Assembly: GCA_000827495.1 (NCBI GenBank)
Contig: KN817535.1
Location: 385,554-449,553, forward strand
Direction of reading: 5' to 3'
Origin: Hypholoma sublateritium FD-334 SS-4
Lineage: Eukaryota > Basidiomycota > Agaricomycetes > Agaricales > Strophariaceae
Length of the DNA: 64,000 nucleotides
Part shown: piece by piece, positions 45,678-57,626 of the stretch
Layout of the letters: each line of letters opens with the position of its first letter
How positions within the stretch are numbered: the first letter of the stretch is position 1
Made by a program: the position numbers and the translations under genes
The notes under the pieces: model-generated
The model's database searches: none
Seen by the model: the letters and a program-made list of their open reading frames with translations, nothing else
What the model was told of the DNA's origin: nothing

Positions 45678-47248
45678 ATGTCAGCGCTCCCTCCATCTGA
45701 TACCATCTCCAGCCTCAATCATGACATCCTATCACATATATTTGCGCTCAACGCCGACATGTTCTCCGACAAACAAGCTCTCCACACAACACGCATCGCA
45801 TCACAGGTGTGCTACCAGTGGCGTAGCGTGATGCTTAGCACGCCTTTCTTGTGGGCGAGACTCATCGATATGGACGCAATTGACTCTGGATATAGTCGTG
45901 AATGGGGGGATGAACTTGTCCGAAGGAGCGGGACCGCACCGCTGTGGATCAAAGCATCTGGGTTGAGAACAAAACACCGCGGCGACGCAACCAGACAGAT
46001 TGTACAATTCTTCTCTGACGTTATCAATAGCAACTGGGGACGGATTCAGAAGCTAGTCGTACATGATGGTATTCATTCCAGGTTCGCTCTGTATTGCTCA
46101 ATGCCGTTATACCTTCCAGCGCCACAGCTGGAAACATTTGAAGCGACATTTCGGCAGGAAAACGTAGTCGATCGTGACGAAACTCAAATGGGCCCACTCT
46201 TTGCAGACCAAGCACCCGTTCTTCGCAGTTTCCGGCTTACTCGCTATGTTATTAGTCAACCGGCAACATGGATGCGATATCTTCAATTCATGGAACTCGA
46301 CGCTGGTTACAGTGACCGTGATGTTCTTGTAGTACTGTACTCTCGGCCACGAAAAACCTTCAAGAGTTGAAATTGAACAACATCAACTCCGCGGACCTAT
46401 CCGACCCTCCTCATGTCGTGTCCCTTCCACGCCTGAAGCACCTGCACTACACCGGACACCCCCAGCCAAGCATGACAATTCTGGATCACATAGAGATCCC
46501 CCCCGGCTGCTCGTTGAGCGTTCAGATCTCCGATCGCAATGTAAGAAAAGAACGGCTCATTCCCATAGTCGACACATTCAGCCGCTACACCCAACAGTAT
46601 TTGCAGTCACAGACATTCAAATTCAACACCATTCACATCAATCAGACGTCGGGGACCATTTCCTTCAAAGTGGAAACCACATTCCCAACTGATTGTCTGC
46701 TCAGCATAACAATTCCAGTGTCCAGTCATCTTTATTCAGGCCGGCTGGAAATGTTCTGCAACAGAATGGCCCTGCTGGATCTTTCAAGTATCACAAAGCT
46801 TCGATTCAACACAGAATACCCATCGTTAAATCCATTTTTTCGGTCATTGTTTAGCCGTTTCGCATCTCTGGAGACCATTTGCATCGATAGTCGATCGCTG
46901 GGATGCCTAAAAATACTACAAAAAGACATGAATACCTCAGATCAGCCCAGTATTATGTTTCCCTTCCTCAAGACCATTAACTTCTGCCCTCTGTACTACC
47001 GTTCTGGCGATATCAGGTCAGCTGTTCTCAAAGAAGCGGAAGAATTCATTTTATTGCGGATGATTATTGGACATCCTATCACCACACTGGACATGTCAAA
47101 TACTTTGCCCTTTGGTTCCCCTCCAGATCTGGGTACGCTATCAGACATCAAAGGCACGAAAGTGCTTTATAAATGCTTATCGACTACGGGTATTTTGGAA
47201 TACACCTGCGGTAGCGGCAATCTGGAGGAAAATAGTGTTCCATTGTAG
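45678..47248 (+). pseudogene. F-box-like gene broken by a 5-bp tandem duplication
   Basis: The first ~219 codons are a normal family member (LNHDILSHIFALNADMF, SQVCYQWRSVML, LWARLIDMD, RRSGTAPLWIKA, NWGRIQKLV). At 46332-46341 the sequence reads GTACT twice in a row where other copies have it once within ..GTACTCTCGGCC.. The five extra bases shift the frame, and the original frame stops at 46368-46370. From there the family sequence continues in the new frame (LKLNNINSADLSD, LDHIEIPPGCSLSVQI, GTKVLYKCLSTTGILEYTCGSG) to a normal stop. Without the duplication the length would be 521 residues, the usual size. The rest of the gene is undamaged, so the break is probably recent. Confidence 0.85.
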
Positions 47249-48180
47249 CATTGTTTATACGTTGTAGGACTAATAGGTATCGTATGTTAAAACTGATATC
47301 GTCAACTTTCAAGGCATACTATTCACAATACCGGCCCATCGGTACCTTCGTCCAAAACAATCGTGCACCTTATCCCCGCGCAAAGCTCTAGCATATGGCA
47401 ACAAACTCGACACACAGTCTGTGCATTAATAGTCGCCGCTATGATCATTAATGTATTGCATCAATGTAGGCCAAAATGCACCACCTACCGTCAGCGGGTG
47501 TCTATGATGCAGCGGCGCCGGGGAGGCTGACAAGAATAGAGCGCTTACCCAGAGAGCAGCATAGTCAGTGTGCCCCTTCCCATTTGAAGGGACAAGCAAG
47601 ACACGACAGTGGGAGACCGAAGCTTCCGAAACACCAGGCGCAATTCGCCGCCAGCTTTTTCACAAACAGCATGTCCTCGCAACCGGCCGCCAATGCGTAG
47701 CGCGCCAGATGACAAGCGCGGACATGAACTGAGCAGACGGACTGCGAGGTAGCATGGGCGTGAGGGACAGCAGAGGTGTGGGTCGGGGAAGAATGTGCGT
47801 ACACAGAATGAACTCGATGGCGCGCGCGGGGTGTATCGATGTCGCGCGGCATGAAAGACGGGGCGGTCCCTCCCAGGACGCTCCAGATTCGGTCCGGTCA
47901 GCGGATGCGTCAGCGTGAGTGAACATAGAAAGACGTACCTTGGACAGCCAATGCAGGCAGTGGATAGAGAAAGAACACGGAGGTACTTGAGGTGGGAATG
48001 AATATTGGCGCCCAGTAGGGAAGGAGGACAAACACTGATCGCATGAGAGACAGTACTGTACGATGAAATCTGAGGTGGACGCGACATGTCAGAGAATTGG
48101 AAATGCGCGCGGAAGAAGTGGAGCGTGTCATAGCACTATGGGCTGGGGGCACAGGTAAAAGGCAGTGTGCCGTCAGTGGG

Positions 48181-48360
48181 TGCGTGAAAGTCAGTGAGAA
48201 TGCGTGAGAATGCGTGAGTGATGCGTGCGGGTGAGTGAGTGGTGCGTGCGTGCGAGTGAGTGGTGCGTGAGGGTCAGTGTATGCTGCGTGAAGGTCAGTG
48301 GACGGTACGTGGAGAAGTAAACGAGTGGTGCGTGAGTGATGNGTGCGTAGACGTGATGGT
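48181..48360 (+). repeat. GTGCGTGA-type minisatellite, block 1
   Basis: Degenerate tandem repeat of TGCGTGAG/GTGAGTGG words, about 8-20 bp spacing, imperfect; one ambiguous base inside. Confidence 0.7.
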
Positions 48361-48840
48361 ATGTAGCTACATAAAGCATTGAGACAATTGTTGTTTGAGT
48401 ATAGTATTATTCTCGTCTCTTGAAAATATGCAGTTAAGTTTTGTATGCCGNAGGTCTATCATGCATTCCGAGGGAGAGGACAGACGATAAAATTAAATAT
48501 ATTTCAGATAGAATACAGTAGGTATAATGCAAATAAAAATCCGCTAGATCCACGTCCGGGATAACTGACACCCGATCTGGAAGATAATCTGTGCGATGCA
48601 ACCCCTCCACTACCGCACAATCCAGCTATAATGATACATGCGCGCACGTACAAGACACAATGATACACTCTTCAACATTCAACTGTGAAGGGTATGTTGA
48701 ATTTGAGGAGCATAGCGGCGGTCCGCGCATTGGTATTTGTCGCAGATGACACTAGCAGATAGAAACGCACGAACTTGAAATATCCCTTAACCATTAAGGT
48801 ATATGATGCGGTAAATAATATGGAAAAAATATAGAATAAT

Positions 48841-49035
48841 ACATGTGTGAGTGTGCGTGAGACATAAATAAGGGTGCGTGAGGTTTTATGGCAGTGCGTG
48901 ACGATGCGTGAGGCGTACTTGACGGTGCGTGAGGAAGTGTTTGGGTGCGTGAAGGTGCGTGATGATCCGTGTGGGTGCGTGTGGGTGCGTGAAGGTGAGT
49001 GACGATGCGTGAGTTTGCGTGAATAATGAATGTGC
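48841..49035 (+). repeat. GTGCGTGA-type minisatellite, block 2
   Basis: Same repeat family as block 1, with GTGCGTGA every 10-20 bp between degenerate spacers. Confidence 0.7.
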
Positions 49036-49564
49036 CGTGAGTGTGAGCGCNGCTGAGTGGAAAATTTACTCTTGGTGTCAGCGATATTGAGTGTGTCGGC
49101 TCNGATGCAGTTTAGTGTAATTCAAGTGTAATTTTATAAAAGATGTTTCCTTATCGTAGATAGTCTCTCAGAGTACGTGTGGCTTGAAATATGTACTCAT
49201 GTCCGTACATACATATACTCCACTGAAACGAGAGGCGGTCTACTTACTATGACATCCACCGCAGCATAGCCAACGGAGAGCTGGGCTGTGGTATCTAAAT
49301 CACGCAAGCGCATTGCGCTATATTCACCTGGAATTTATTATTCAAANTATATTAGTACATAAAGAATGTAAGTACGGGAACCCAAGCTCTCGCGCCGATT
49401 TTGCGCAGTCATTTTGCAGCTACGCACAATTTGCAGACGTATCGGCAGACGTATCGACGGCGGTGGGAAGCGAATGCCGAGCATTCCGATGTCAATGCCG
49501 CGCCGTTTCCNATTCAGATTCACTGCCACAGAGTACAAAGCAGTGCAAAAGTGAGTGAGGCCGA

Positions 49565-49655
49565 GATCAGAATGCGTGGGAGGGGCGTGAGAATGCGTGA
49601 GAGTGCGTGAGAGTGCGTGCACTTACCTCACTTACCTCACTCACCACCCACTGCC
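49565..49655 (+). repeat. GTGCGTGA-type minisatellite, block 3
   Basis: Short array of GCGTGAGA words followed by CACTTACCT/CACTCACC words, which are the approximate inverse, so the block is a small imperfect inverted repeat. Confidence 0.6.
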
Positions 49656-51772
49656 TTTTCCCTTTGCCCATGGGCTGGGTGTCCTTATGTAGCCGAAAGG
49701 ACCACATCGATCGATAGAATGGAGCGCGGCCCGGTCTAATCTAGTATACGGAATCTGAGATGTGTAAATAATGCAATATGAGAGGGACGACGTACCTTGT
49801 ACTTGAGGTCCCTCCGTGCCCGGGAGGCCCGAACCTCTGAACGACCGCGTGCACGGATACATCCCTATGTAGTTGCAAGGAACGGCTTCCGCGGGTATCT
49901 GGGAAGGACGCGGTACATAAGCGCGGGCATAGAAATCAAGACGAAAAGGCAGAGGAGAATAGCGTACTTACCTAACGCTCCAAATGCGACGCCGCCGTCC
50001 TTCATGTGCACAGCGCTCCTTTAAACTCATCGCGCCGTCGGTGGGTATCCGCAATCCGCATGTGTATCAGTACCAGCAAAAAGAGTGCGTACACACAGGA
50101 CTGCCCCGTGTCCGTCGTGCGCCACGGTCCCGCGCGCCACAGCCAACTTGAATCGCTCATTAACAAAGATATTACAGCGGTAAAGCGAAGCAGCGGCGAC
50201 ACCAGGCACAACTCGCCGTCATCCATACCCAATGGGAAATGTCCTCGCGACAAGCCACCAACGCGCGGTCCGCCTGATGGCAAGCGCGGACATGATCTGT
50301 GCGGACGGACGGCGAAGTGGACCTGGGGTGCGCGTAACAGGTTGGCGAGGAAGGAAGGGATGTAAGTGTATGCGAGGAATGCATTCGACAGTAAGCGCAC
50401 GACGTATCGGCGTCGCGCGCTATGAACAGACAGGGCGTGTCGCTCCTCCTCCAGCGGCAGTGCTAAGCATAGCACCTTGACGCCCCGGTCCGCGGCTGTA
50501 CAGCAGCACGGGCGAACATCGAGGAAGACATGTAGAAAGACGTACCTCGGACAACCGCATGGATAGAGCGACAACACCGCGAAACTTAAGATGGGTATGA
50601 AGATTGGACATCCAGCAGGGACGGAGGACAGCCACTACGCGGATGAGGGACTACGGTGGAACCTGCAAGGGACGCAACATGTCAGCGAACTGGATGTGCA
50701 CGCGGAAAGAAATGCGTTCTACGTAGGTGACCGGAGTGTAATCAGATGATCAGTGACATGATTGTCCGGCAGAAAGGCAAAACAGGGAACGAGGCGAACG
50801 TGGAGCTAGGGATCGCGGAGACAGATTGACACGAAAGCCAAACTGCCGTCCAGGCTTTACTGGAACACTTAAAGTCCACACGCACAGGCATCTTTCATTA
50901 GAAAACTGCACTGGAGGCGCGCGGACGTACATGGCAAGGACGGTGGGGCAGCTAGGCGTATCAGAGGCGAAAATGGGTGGGCGGGAACAGGTGTAAGGGA
51001 CATTCTCAGGCAATGTGCGCACCTCCAGTAGTACCATAGCACAGCTGAGGGTGAGCCGGAAATCGATGGCAAAGAGCGAGCGAGCGGCCGGCTGGAGGAG
51101 AGCATCGATGAATGAGTCGGGCAGAACAAGTAGGGAAGGACGGGCTACGCACCTTGGGACAGACTCCCTAGAATCCGCCGAACAGGTGAGCAACACTTGT
51201 GATGCCCGTGCGATAGTGAAGATATGAGTTTGCGGGAAGGCATATAAAACGGGAGGAGTTGAAAGACGCAGCAGACGACTCACCGGAAACGCTGTGCATC
51301 GTGGTACGATGGAACAGAATGGGCTACCCCTACGACATGACCGACCGAGGATGATCGATGATCGATGAGGCCTGAGGCCTGAGGCAGGATGCCTGAGTGC
51401 GACGATGATGGGCATGGTCGTATACGTTGGGAAGGGTGGGAAGGCTGCGGCTGAGGCGTTGAAATACCACCACGCACAGACCACCGAGGGACCGTGTTCC
51501 CGCGCCGCCTGGCTGCCCTCGCGTTCTGATGCACACGCGCTGCCAACGCGCTGTCGTCTCCTGCACTTCAAACAGTAACGCTCAGATAGTATTGGATCCC
51601 GATAACAAGTCAAGAATCAGGAGAGGACTCTGCTGACGTGCGACCGCTGCCATAGCATTCGCGTCGGGGGCGATGTGTTGATGAACCACGCGCTCGCTCG
51701 CTCTATTCCAAGTCCACGGGAATTTATGTACACACATGTCACACCGGGCACCGCCAAGAATTCAGACATAAA

Positions 51773-52263
51773 TTACGCGTTCCACACATTCATTCTCAGT
51801 CCCTCGAGGGCCCGAAGCTTGTTCCATGCTCTCCGTTTGATCTGCTCATCTCCCGCGTCTGCGTACCAGTGGGCGAGTTTGAAATGTACAGATAGCATTA
51901 AAACGGCGCGCTCCCGTCCCATTTGCACACCATGAACATATTTTCGTATCTTATATGTACAAATCGGGTTGAACCGGAGCTCTCCCGTCTCAATAAGTAC
52001 CTCTCCATACATGAAAAGTCTCCCAGGGCATTCCAATTCTCTCTATATATATCGTACGTCGCCGTTGCGAGATTGTCAAAAACCCATTCCAGATCGCGGC
52101 TCGGGCCATGTAGACAGTGTATGCGACCACAGAGCGATGTTTTCTCGACATCCAGCTGTGCGGCAACGTGTTCTCGCAAGGTCTGACGCATTATGCTTAG
52201 ATCACTAAGTACAGTCCTGCGCGGGACATGTCTTAGAGATATTCCAGATGATCTCGCGTACAA
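51773..52263 (-). other. Coding-like stretch, possible gene fragment of unknown origin
   Basis: Two overlapping minus-strand frames look more protein-like than their surroundings: LREHVAAQLDVEKTSLCGR then WVFDNLATATYDIYRENWN in one, and LIETGELRFNPICTYKIRKY then LSVHFKLAHWYADAG, ending NKLRALEGLRMNVWNA, in the other. The change of frame between them (about 52030) would need a frameshift or an unseen intron. No start, no recognisable domain and no family member elsewhere in the window. Confidence 0.3.
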
Positions 52264-52641
52264 CTAGCGCATCAAGCGCCGGCGAATCACACTACTCTTT
52301 CACTGCTCATAATGGTGCATAAATAACGTTCATAACTTTACGCACCTCGCGCATGAATAAGAAAGATAAAACATAAAATAATCTGCGTATCCCAACAAAA
52401 TTCGTGCTCGGTGCGACACACCCCACCCCACTGCCCGCGTTCAGAGGTGGTGGCTGGCCGCTGATGCGCCGACGTCTCGTCTATTTTTAAAGTTTCCCGT
52501 GATTCCTGTGAAATGGTCTGCGATGCTGCGGTGACCGGTCGCTATAGTCTTACTATAGAAAACCTGGGCCCAACGACCGTCGCTGCGACCAAGCTGCGAC
52601 AGGTTTTCTATACACCTCTCACACTGAGCACTTTATCGACA

Positions 52642-54219
52642 ATGTCTGAAGACCCTCTATCTTCTCCTATCTACACCATCAACGACGACATCCTCTTGTA
52701 CATATTCACCTTCAACGCCGACATGTTCTCAGACGACAATGCTCTACCCACAACGCGCATGACATCACAGGTGTGCCGCCATTGGCGCGACCTGATGCTC
52801 GAATCACCATCGCTGTGGGCAAAACTTATCGATTTGGATCACATGTCTATCAGCAGGACCCGCGAGTGGCTGGAGGAACTTTTCCAAAGAAGCGGGGACG
52901 CGCCGTTGTGGATCAGAGCAAAGTCGGCAACGACTTGCACAACTCCCCGGGTGCGCCGTGCGCTATACTCTCGCCCGTTCTTCCGCGATCTTATCAGCAA
53001 GAATTGGCACCGGATTCAGAAGCTCATCTTTTCGACTCATAGCGGGTTCTGGTTCCCCCGTTCCACGATGTGCCTTCCAGCACCGCAACTAGAACACTGT
53101 GAAGCATCAGTGCACTCACAACAAGGAGTTGCCCCCATCAGTAACAGTAATCCTCTCTTTGCCAACCACGCACCTATGCTGCGCAGTATCTACTTGAAGT
53201 GTCTTCTTGTTAATCGGCAAGCTCCGTGGTTGGGTCATCTTCATTCCATTGTACTTGACGAGTCGTACAATGTCCCCAATGCCCTCGCCATACTCTCGGC
53301 CGCGGGTAGCCTTCAAAGGCTAAAGATTAAAAATAATATCTATGATTATCCTGACGTCACCGCATCAACCTTCCCCATTGCATCTCTCCCGCACCTAAAG
53401 TCCCTGGAATACAATGGTGGCAATGTGCCAGTTATAGCGGAACTTCTGGACCACATAGAGATCCCTGTGAACTGCTCATTGTGCATTCAGATCACCGGGT
53501 GCTATGACACCACATTGGCAAATTTCCGCATTCCTTCCATTATCAACATATTCACCAGACACGCAGAGTGCGCCTTGCAAACACATATTTTCGATGACAT
53601 TGTCTTCAATTATCAGCGAAAGAGTTGCATCTCCTTCGCATGTCGGGCCACTCGCCCGGTTCCGTGCTCTCTCAGAATATCACTACCACTGTTTGATGAT
53701 GCCGACTCAAACGTGCTCGAAATCTTCTCAAAAAGGTTAATCCAGTTGGATCTCACAAGTGTTAAGACGCTCACCTTCACTGCCGACCATCAATTTCCTC
53801 CATGGTTTGGGGAGTTTTTCAGTGGCCTTCAGTCTGTGGAAACCATGCATACCGATCTCCAAACACTTTCCCATATGGCACGCTTACAAACAAAATATGC
53901 CAGCAACACCCCAAAGAAGCCGAGTATTTTGTTCCCTGCACTCAAAGTTATCGACATTGACGACGATCGCCGCTCTTCTCAAAGCACCTTGTCGGACAAC
54001 CACGCGATCACAGCACTTCTTCTGTCGAGGTTGCACGAAGGCCATCCCGTTGCTACGTTTGGCATGCCCACTCATTTGCCTCTCCACGCCTCGACCAATT
54101 TAGATGCGCTTTCAGAACTCAAGGGCCCGGCAGTGCTACATAATCTCTCAGCAATGGAAGACATTGTCGAATATACGGGTGGCAGCGGGGCGGTGGAGAA
54201 AGCTATTGATACGGTTTAG
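52642..54219 (+). CDS. F-box-like protein (525 aa)
   Basis: Intact, single exon. F-box-like segment at residues 9-64 (IYTINDDILLYIFTFNADMF, SQVCRHWRDLML, LWAKLIDLD), then RSGDAPLWIRAKS, NWHRIQKLIF, LPAPQLEHCEA, FANHAPMLRSI, APWLGHLHSIVL and LLDHIEIPVNCSLCIQI. The C-terminal motif is modified: GPAVLHNLSAMEDIVEYTGGSG replaces GLKVLYK...CGSG, so the otherwise invariant Cys is Gly. An in-frame ATG at 52513 would add 43 residues, but only the ATG at 52642 aligns with the family starts. Closest relative in the window by wording is the gene at 57627. Confidence 0.9.
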   Translation: MSEDPLSSPIYTINDDILLYIFTFNADMFSDDNALPTTRMTSQVCRHWRDLMLESPSLWAKLIDLDHMSISRTREWLEELFQRSGDAPLWIRAKSATTCTTPRVRRALYSRPFFRDLISKNWHRIQKLIFSTHSGFWFPRSTMCLPAPQLEHCEASVHSQQGVAPISNSNPLFANHAPMLRSIYLKCLLVNRQAPWLGHLHSIVLDESYNVPNALAILSAAGSLQRLKIKNNIYDYPDVTASTFPIASLPHLKSLEYNGGNVPVIAELLDHIEIPVNCSLCIQITGCYDTTLANFRIPSIINIFTRHAECALQTHIFDDIVFNYQRKSCISFACRATRPVPCSLRISLPLFDDADSNVLEIFSKRLIQLDLTSVKTLTFTADHQFPPWFGEFFSGLQSVETMHTDLQTLSHMARLQTKYASNTPKKPSILFPALKVIDIDDDRRSSQSTLSDNHAITALLLSRLHEGHPVATFGMPTHLPLHASTNLDALSELKGPAVLHNLSAMEDIVEYTGGSGAVEKAIDTV

Positions 54220-57200
54220 TGTACGTATCTACATTGTAGTCGTACTTAGACTGAGTATCTCAGAATACCGAGCATATAAAATCTGACAGCATGCCTATAT
54301 ATATTTCACTGTCCTTGCTAATTTTACTTCAAATTATGGCGGTCCGTCTCTGCGTGGGGTAGCGCTACAACGGCGGCGGTGGGGTAGCGGCGCATGGCGT
54401 GTAATGCAGCAGCGACAATCCATTCACGCTGAAGACGGAACGCATATAGGCCCAGAGAGACGATGGAGTGCATCTCCTTCGCAGCCCCGATGCCCACTTG
54501 GCGCATGTGGCGCGGAACGTGCAGTGCGAAACCCACAGATCGCAGAGACGCGTCGACGCTCTGTTTAACATATCCATGAATTTTCGAGCGCAGACGGAGG
54601 AAGGCGGTCGCGCAGTAGACGGCACGCGGCGGACGCTTGACGGTGACGGCGAAGCTACGACGAGCGTGGCGTGTCAGAGACCGCCCGAAAAATGACGAAG
54701 CGAATACAGCATGGTAGCCCACGAACCGATGCAGCGCGGAGGCAGACGTCCGGCCGCAACCGCGCAGTGAGATTAGTGACCCAGGCGGAAGCCGCAGCAC
54801 AGGACGCGAAGCGAAACCGCGGCGTACATAGCGTGCAGCATATATCCAGGAAGAGGAACACCGCGCACGAGCGCAGGTGGATCTCCCTTGGCACGAGTGC
54901 GCGCGTCGTATAACTGTGTAGCGTTATAGCGCTGCGCCCACAGCGCAGCGTACCTGGACCCGCGGAATCGTAGTTGAAGACGCGGGAGAAACGACGACGA
55001 CGTACCAGAACGGGGATGTGCCTATTCCTGTCTGTCTGGCCGGGAGGCTCGAGCTGCAGATCGCACCTTCAATCATCGACTAACGAAGATATCATACACC
55101 AAAAACGGAGATATGAAGGAGCTTCGAGGGAGGCACTGATTTCAGCACCACTCCCCACACACCGTCGTCGAAGGAGAATGGCTGGACCAGCCCACGCGCG
55201 CGGATGACGAGTATTTGCGTGGCACACGCGTGGTATTGCGGCCGTGCTCCGTAGCGACGGCGGGGTGGGCGCGGTGTACCAAGGTGGGGATGACGGGATG
55301 GGAACGGGATGGGAGTGACAAGATGAGGCGATGTACGCCGGTCGAATCTAGCACAGCACGGATGCTCAGATGTATAAATACAACATGAAAGGGAAGACGT
55401 ACCTCGTACGGCGCACGCGGAGACATGCCTATGTAGCTGCGAGCAACGTCGGTGGGTATCTATGGAGATCACAGAATATCAGTGGAGTGAAACACGCCAG
55501 CGGTGAGTGAGGCGGGCAGGGCCACGGGCAGGTATCTATATGAGCGGGTATCTGCGTGAGCGCCGGGGAATCAGTATCAGCAACGAGCCAAAGCCAAGGT
55601 GGGAAAAACAGTGTACTTACCTACGGTGCAGCCTAATTTGAGCAGCCCAACGGGTATGAAATCGTACAAGGACAAGAAATGAGGAAAAGGCGAAGCTGCG
55701 GCGGCACCAGCTACAGCGCGCCGTCCTTCATCTGGACATTAGAAGTTTTATGACCTCGCGACTAGCCGTCAATGCGCAGTGCGCCTGACGGCAAGCGTGG
55801 TCATGAGCCGAGCTGAAAGGGACGGCGAGGTAGGCTGGATGGCATGGGGAGTAGACAGGGAGAGAAAGAGGAATACAAGAACGAAGCCCGTGAGAACACG
55901 TACAGCGCAATGCACACCATGAAGAAAAAAAACTACATCCAAACATGTGTCGATGTCAGTATGCATACTGATTATACACGGGCTCAGAATAAGTCGACAG
56001 TGCCATAGCGCTGTACCGTGTGCGGGGTGTGCTTGCGGGAAAGCTGAGGAAGGGGGAGGGGGTATGGGCTACGAAACAGGGTGACGCACCGAACACAGGA
56101 TGCGCCGGGGCGCGACGGAGTTCACGTAAAATGGACGAGACCCGCTTGGCCTTTTCGGCGCGCTTGCAAGAGTATGGGGAACATTCGCAAGCCTGATTGT
56201 ATCGGCATGCTGAAAATAAAGAGTGTGGGGATGTATTCAAGAAGGCCGGCGGGGTGGGTGAGGCGTACCGGCAACGGTGAAAGGAGGAGGGAGGGGGGGA
56301 GGGGGCTACATGGGACATTCTAATGCAGCAATGTGATTACGCACCATCAAAACTAGCATCCCAGACCAGCCGGAAGAGCAACAGCAATCGATGGCAACAG
56401 CAACCAGGCGGTTCTATGACCGCAAAGCAGATGAGACGGCTGAACGAGCAGATCGAAAAGAGGTACTACGTAACTCGAGTCCACGCCCCTTGAGTTCCTT
56501 GGATTCAGTGCGCAACGTTCGCGATGCCTGCGTGCAGTCGGGATAGAGGCGGATGCATGGCGAGCGTGGGAAGCAGGGCTTGTGTGGATGTATCCGGCGA
56601 ATGCCGGTAAGGTGCCGCCACGCACAGACCACCACGACGGACCGTGCACCCCTCGCGTCGCTACACTTCTCCCTCGCCCGCGGTCTCTTGCCCCGCAGGC
56701 ACACGAGAGCAAAAGAGTATCGCCTATAAATTCACAACCGCAGGTCGCCGTATCATTGTGTTTATAATTATAATTGGACGCACTTTACAGCATCTCTGCC
56801 CTCCCTACGTCGCGTTGGTCGCACGGTATAAATAGAGCGGCGCTGCGCGCCTAACAGAATAGTAGCAGGCGGTAATTTTACAGGATCGAGTGCATAAATT
56901 TATAGTCACATTTCGAGGACCACAAGGAAACCAGCGTGCACACAATTGTCAATGAGCAACCATGTGTACACAGCGATATCATCTCCAGAATTTAATTTGC
57001 CTCGTGTATTGAGTGGGTCGCACCACAGATCGCCCTGGTGCAGCTCACGCCATGGGCAGGGGAAGGTATATTCGGCTCTGAACAACGGCGTAGAGATATC
57101 AGCCCCGAAATCGTGCATCGCTCCAGATTCTACGCCTCCGTCCCTTGTACGCGTCGCGCGGTTTCAAAGTTGTCGCGCCGCTACAAGTGCATATAGATAC

Positions 57201-57626
57201 TATTTAGTCTGACGTTGGCTGAACGCCCCGGATGGTAGATGCACTTGCTGCGTGGTGCGGTAATGGCTCAGGTGGAACCAATAAACCTGTAGCGAGAAAT
57301 TGTTTACCACGGCCAACGAGCTCTGGCCAAGCGAGAAGTTCCATGTCTTATTACTTTCCTATGTCAGTAAATGGAGTCGTAGCAGGAGTTAATAACAGCG
57401 CGCACAACAATCTGTGTCACAGTATACCTTAAGCTTCTGTAGCGCATGTGAACATTTAAATAATATGCTCGCCGACACGCCGAGAGCCGCGATGCTCATG
57501 AGCACCAGACGTTGGGCTGCTTTTCACGTGATTGTGCTGAGATCAAGGCTGTGATCAACTGGAAGCCGCGATAGTGATTTCCATCTAACCATTCACTTTC
57601 TCTCACTGCTGAGAGCGCTATCGACA
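54220..57626. other. Gene-poor region with decayed repeat blocks
   Basis: No convincing gene. On the minus strand, exon-like pieces with good donors lie near 55400-55450 and 55610-55660, parallel to 49800-49850 and 49960-50000, showing the same decayed unit. A stretch near 54380-54490 reads IVSLGLYAFRLQREWIVAAAL. Further blocks: GACGGCGGGGTGGG 55256, AATCGATGGCAAC 56387 and CCACGCACAGACC 56618. Confidence 0.4.
56906..57118 (-). other. Small coding-like frame of unknown origin (70 codons)
   Basis: Starts MHDFGADISTPLFRAEY and continues with PCPWRELHQGDLWCDPLN and DDIAVYTWLLIDNCVHAG. Its residue composition is balanced, unlike the Arg/Ser/Pro-rich noise frames around it. It has no recognisable domain and no sign of introns. 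It could be one exon of an old gene. Confidence 0.25.

Larger units (their letters stand above)
47249..52641. other. Gene-poor region with minisatellite blocks
   Basis: No convincing gene. It contains block remnants (CGCCGTCC-like near 50846, GACGGTGGGG near 50939, AAATCGATGGCAAAGAGCG near 51060, CCACGCACAGACC at 51470), exon-like pieces with GTACGT or GTAAGT donors on the minus strand (near 47940, 49800, 49970, 50545), a GAGGCCT-type short repeat at about 51366-51395, and the minisatellite blocks listed separately. Six of the window's seven ambiguous bases are here (48342, 48451, 49051, 49103, 49347, 49511). Confidence 0.45.

Noticed and set aside
48181..49655. Regular short repeats resembling a CRISPR array
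   Set aside because: Units are degenerate, contiguous and without unique spacers, and the genome is fungal.
50750..51613. 287-codon open frame on the minus strand
   Set aside because: Runs across the same decayed blocks found elsewhere in shifting frames; open only by base composition.
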